This document shows, piece by piece, positions 37,766-40,237 of a stretch of 40,237 bases of DNA. The position numbers and the translations under genes are program-made. The notes beneath the pieces are model-generated. The model was not told where the DNA came from. It made no database searches and saw only the letters and a list, made by a program, of their open reading frames with translations. The DNA comes from an uncultured Collinsella sp. (GTDB lineage: Bacteria; Actinomycetota; Coriobacteriia; Coriobacteriales; Coriobacteriaceae), in assembly GCA_900758845.1 (NCBI GenBank), contig CAAESW010000055.1, positions 1 to 40,237 on the forward strand. The letters are read 5' to 3'. Every line of letters starts with the position of its first letter. Within the stretch, counting starts at the first letter, position 1.

Positions 37766-40237
37766 TTAAGCGAAGTAGGCCACGCCGCTCTCAAAGATCG
37801 GCATGAACTTATCGCCGGGGACATGCTCGGGCACGTTGCGGTACAGGTTGTCGCCGCGACGCTCGGCATGGCCCATCTTGCCCAGGACGCGGCCGTCGGG
37901 GCTCGTGATGCCCTCGATGGCGAGTGCGGAGCCGTTGGGGTTGACGGAAAGGTCCATGCTGGGCTTGCCGTTCTCGCCCACGTACTGCGTGGCGACCTGG
38001 CCGTTGGCGATCAGCTGGGCGAGCACTTCGTCATTGGCGACAAAGCGGCCCTCGCCGTGGCTGATGGCGACGGTGTAGGGGTCGTCCAGGCTGCACTGCG
38101 ACAGCCACGGGGACAAGTTGGACGAGATGCGGGTGCGCACCAGACGGCTCTGGTGGCGACCGATGGTGTTGAACGTCAACGTGGGCGCATCGGGCGTGGC
38201 GTCGACGATGTCGCCGTAGGGCACCAGGCCGAGCTTGATCAGGGCCTGGAAGCCGTTGCAGATGCCCAGCATCAGGCCATCGCGGGCCTTGAGCAGGTCG
38301 CGGACTGCCTCGGTGACCTCGGGAGCGCGGAAGAACGCCGTGATGAACTTGGCGGAGCCGTCGGGCTCGTCGCCGCCCGAGAAGCCGCCGGGGATCATGA
38401 CGATCTGGCTTGCGCGGATGCGGCGGGCAAGCTCGTGGGTGCTCTCGGCGACGGCCTCGGGCGTGAGGTTGTTGATCACGAAGGTGTCGGCCTCGGCACC
38501 GGCGGCACGGAAGGCGCGGGCGCTGTCGTACTCGCAGTTGTTGCCGGGGAACACGGGGATGATCACGCGCGGGCGGGCGATCTTGGCGCCGCCGTACACG
38601 TGGATATCCTTGGCGCGGAAGTCGATGGTCTCGACCTCGGGGGTCTCGCCGGCGCTGCGGTAGGCGAAGACGCCCTCGATGCCGCTCTCCCAGGCCTCCT
38701 GGAGCTCGGCGAGCTCGATGACCTCGGAGCCGGTGTCGATGACATAGCCCTCGACGGTGGTGCCCAGGGGCTCGACGACAACGCCGTCGGCGACCTCGAG
38801 CAGCTCGGCGTCCTCGGCGAGCTCGACGATAAAGCTGCCGTAGAGCGGGGTGAAGAGGCTCTCCACGTCTACATCCTCGGCAAGCTCGATACCGATCTGG
38901 TTACCGACGCACATCTTAAAGAGGCTCTCGGCGCCGCAGCCGTAGCCGGGCGTGGATATGGCCAGGGCGTTGCCGGTAGCAGTGAGCGCCTCGACGGCGT
39001 CAAACGCGGCGAGCAACTGCTGGGCGTCGGGACGGTAGTCCTCGCCATAGGTGGCGGGGGCGATGCGGACGACGCGGTGCGTGAGGCCCTTGAACTCGGG
39101 CGAGACGGCGCGGGCGGCCTTGCCCACGGCGACGGCGAAGCTGATCAGGGTCGGCGGAACGTTGAGCTCGCCGGTCTCGTCCTCAAACGAACCGCTCATG
39201 GAGTCCTTGCCGCCGATGGCGCCGGCACCCAGGTCGACTTGGGCCATGAGGGCGCCCAGGACGGCTGCCGTGGGCTTGCCCCAGCGCTCGGCCTCGGTGC
39301 GCAGACGCTCGAAGTACTCTTGGAAGGAGAGGTAGGCGCGCTTGTGCTCAAAGCCGGCGGCAACGAGCTTGGCGATGGACTCGACCACGGACAGGTAGGC
39401 GCCCGCAAACTGGTCGGCCTCCATCAGATAGGGGTTGAAGCCCCATGCCATGGCGCTCGCCGTGGTGGTCTCGCCGTCCACGGGGAACTTGGCGACCATG
39501 GCCGAGCTCGGGGTGAGCTGCGTCTTGCCGCCAAAGGGCATGAGCACGGTCGCGGCGCCGATGGTGGAGTCGAAGCGCTCGGAAAGGCCCTTGTTGGAAG
39601 CGACGTTGAGGTCGGTGACGAGCGAGGTCATGCGCTCGGCGAGCGTGGTGCCGGCCCAGCTGGGCTGCCACACGCTGCGGGCACAGACGTGGGCGACCTG
39701 GTGCTTGGGCGCACCGTTGGAGTTGAGGAACTCGCGGGACAGATCGACGATGGCGACGCCGTTCCATGCCATGCGCATGCGCGGCTCGGCGGTAACCTCG
39801 GCGATAACGGTCGCCTCCAGGTTTTCCTCGGCGGCGTAGCCCATGAACTCCTCGACGTCACCGTCGGCGACGGCGCAAGCCATGCGCTCCTGGGACTCGG
39901 AGATAGCGAGCTCGGTGCCGTCCAGGCCGTCGTACTTCTTGGTCACGGTGTCCAGGTCCACGTACAGGCCGTCGGCAAGCTCGCCCACGGCGACTGAGAC
40001 GCCGCCGGCGCCAAAGTCGTTGCAGCGCTTGATCAGACGGCAGGCGTCGCCGCGGCGGAACAGGCGCTGCAGCTTGCGCTCGACCGGGGCGTTGCCCTTC
40101 TGGACCTCGGCACCCGAGGTCTCGATGGACTCGGTGTTCTGGGTCTTGGAGGAGCCGGTGGCGCCACCGATGCCATCGCGGCCGGTGCGGCCGCCCAGCA
40201 GGATGATCTTGTCGGTGGGGGCGGGGCACTCGCGGCG
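37766..40237 (-). CDS. purL: Phosphoribosylformylglycinamidine synthase, large single-chain form (partial)
   Basis: Part of de novo purine synthesis: converts FGAR, glutamine and ATP to FGAM. The frame has 823 sense codons here and continues beyond the right edge, so the N-terminus is missing. GGRTGRDGIGGATGSS near the edge, KGNAPVERKLQRLFRRG and CNDFGAGGVSVAVGEL belong to the synthase domains; GGKDSMSGSFED follows. The C-terminal glutaminase domain (RPRVIIPVFPGNNCEYD, MIPGGFSGGDEPDG, GICNGFQALIKLG with the nucleophile Cys, and ISHGEGRF with the His) is fused, as in the long PurL. An internal GTG at 39988 is not a start, since conserved sequence continues upstream. The gene ends at a strong terminator. 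Confidence 0.93.
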   Translation of the reverse strand, partial: RRECPAPTDKIILLGGRTGRDGIGGATGSSKTQNTESIETSGAEVQKGNAPVERKLQRLFRRGDACRLIKRCNDFGAGGVSVAVGELADGLYVDLDTVTKKYDGLDGTELAISESQERMACAVADGDVEEFMGYAAEENLEATVIAEVTAEPRMRMAWNGVAIVDLSREFLNSNGAPKHQVAHVCARSVWQPSWAGTTLAERMTSLVTDLNVASNKGLSERFDSTIGAATVLMPFGGKTQLTPSSAMVAKFPVDGETTTASAMAWGFNPYLMEADQFAGAYLSVVESIAKLVAAGFEHKRAYLSFQEYFERLRTEAERWGKPTAAVLGALMAQVDLGAGAIGGKDSMSGSFEDETGELNVPPTLISFAVAVGKAARAVSPEFKGLTHRVVRIAPATYGEDYRPDAQQLLAAFDAVEALTATGNALAISTPGYGCGAESLFKMCVGNQIGIELAEDVDVESLFTPLYGSFIVELAEDAELLEVADGVVVEPLGTTVEGYVIDTGSEVIELAELQEAWESGIEGVFAYRSAGETPEVETIDFRAKDIHVYGGAKIARPRVIIPVFPGNNCEYDSARAFRAAGAEADTFVINNLTPEAVAESTHELARRIRASQIVMIPGGFSGGDEPDGSAKFITAFFRAPEVTEAVRDLLKARDGLMLGICNGFQALIKLGLVPYGDIVDATPDAPTLTFNTIGRHQSRLVRTRISSNLSPWLSQCSLDDPYTVAISHGEGRFVANDEVLAQLIANGQVATQYVGENGKPSMDLSVNPNGSALAIEGITSPDGRVLGKMGHAERRGDNLYRNVPEHVPGDKFMPIFESGVAYFA

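Noticed and set aside
37451..39997. 848-codon open frame on the plus strand opposite purL
   Set aside because: It lies entirely antisense to conserved PurL motifs, is made of Gly/Leu/Ala/Asp-rich low-complexity sequence, and reflects the codon bias of purL in a GC-rich genome. It has no ribosome site or family likeness.

Overview
The window looks like a chromosomal segment of a GC-rich, anaerobic actinobacterium of the Coriobacteriia, most like Collinsella. This is inferred from gene content and codon use; there is no rRNA or marker gene to prove it. Supporting signs are a reverse rubrerythrin, an electron-transfer-flavoprotein/lactate-dehydrogenase-type module, a DUF3516 Ski2-like helicase, a sortase substrate with an LAxTG-type signal, and strong Shine-Dalgarno sites. 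There are no tRNA or rRNA genes, no CRISPR array and no recognisable transposase.

Layout. Positions 1-1,700 hold the 3' tip of an unknown gene, then a DUF559/Vsr-fold-like protein gene bracketed by two copies of a short terminal-inverted-repeat element (third copy near 11.6 kb). Positions 1.8-5.2 kb carry reverse rubrerythrin, divergent from an alcohol/aldehyde dehydrogenase operon. Positions 5.3-8.7 kb carry a 27-residue membrane peptide behind a Shine-Dalgarno-sequestering hairpin (a candidate type I toxin), a HIRAN protein, a 59-residue charged protein, a metallophosphoesterase and a DUF2130 coiled-coil protein. Positions 8.8-18.4 kb carry a DUF3516 helicase, a TrmB-like and a Trm9/ALKBH8-like methyltransferase, a membrane-tethered XRE regulator coupled to a DUF4097 protein, radical-SAM/GNAT Elp3, and a spermidine-synthase-fold protein.

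Positions 18.4-24.0 kb carry a three-gene operon: TerB-N protein, BrxD-like (DUF2791) ATPase and Lhr/BrxHI-like helicase. It resembles the accessory half of BREX type 2 without a methylase or PglZ. Positions 24.1-28.1 kb carry a DUF554 membrane protein and a five-gene set of surface proteins. Positions 28.5-32.1 kb carry an FAD dehydrogenase-EtfB-EtfA(ferredoxin) operon. The remainder holds an HD hydrolase, AzlCD, a KdgT-type permease, a GGDEF protein, an EamA transporter and the C-terminal two thirds of a large PurL that runs off the right edge.

The two strongest candidates for undescribed biology are (i) the TerB-N/BrxD/Lhr operon as a stand-alone, possibly defensive, system and (ii) Elp3 lying close to a Trm9-like methyltransferase, which together could make a eukaryote-type mcm5U34 tRNA modification in a bacterium. 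The hairpin-gated small peptide and the TA-flanked 121-bp miniature element are also worth following up.
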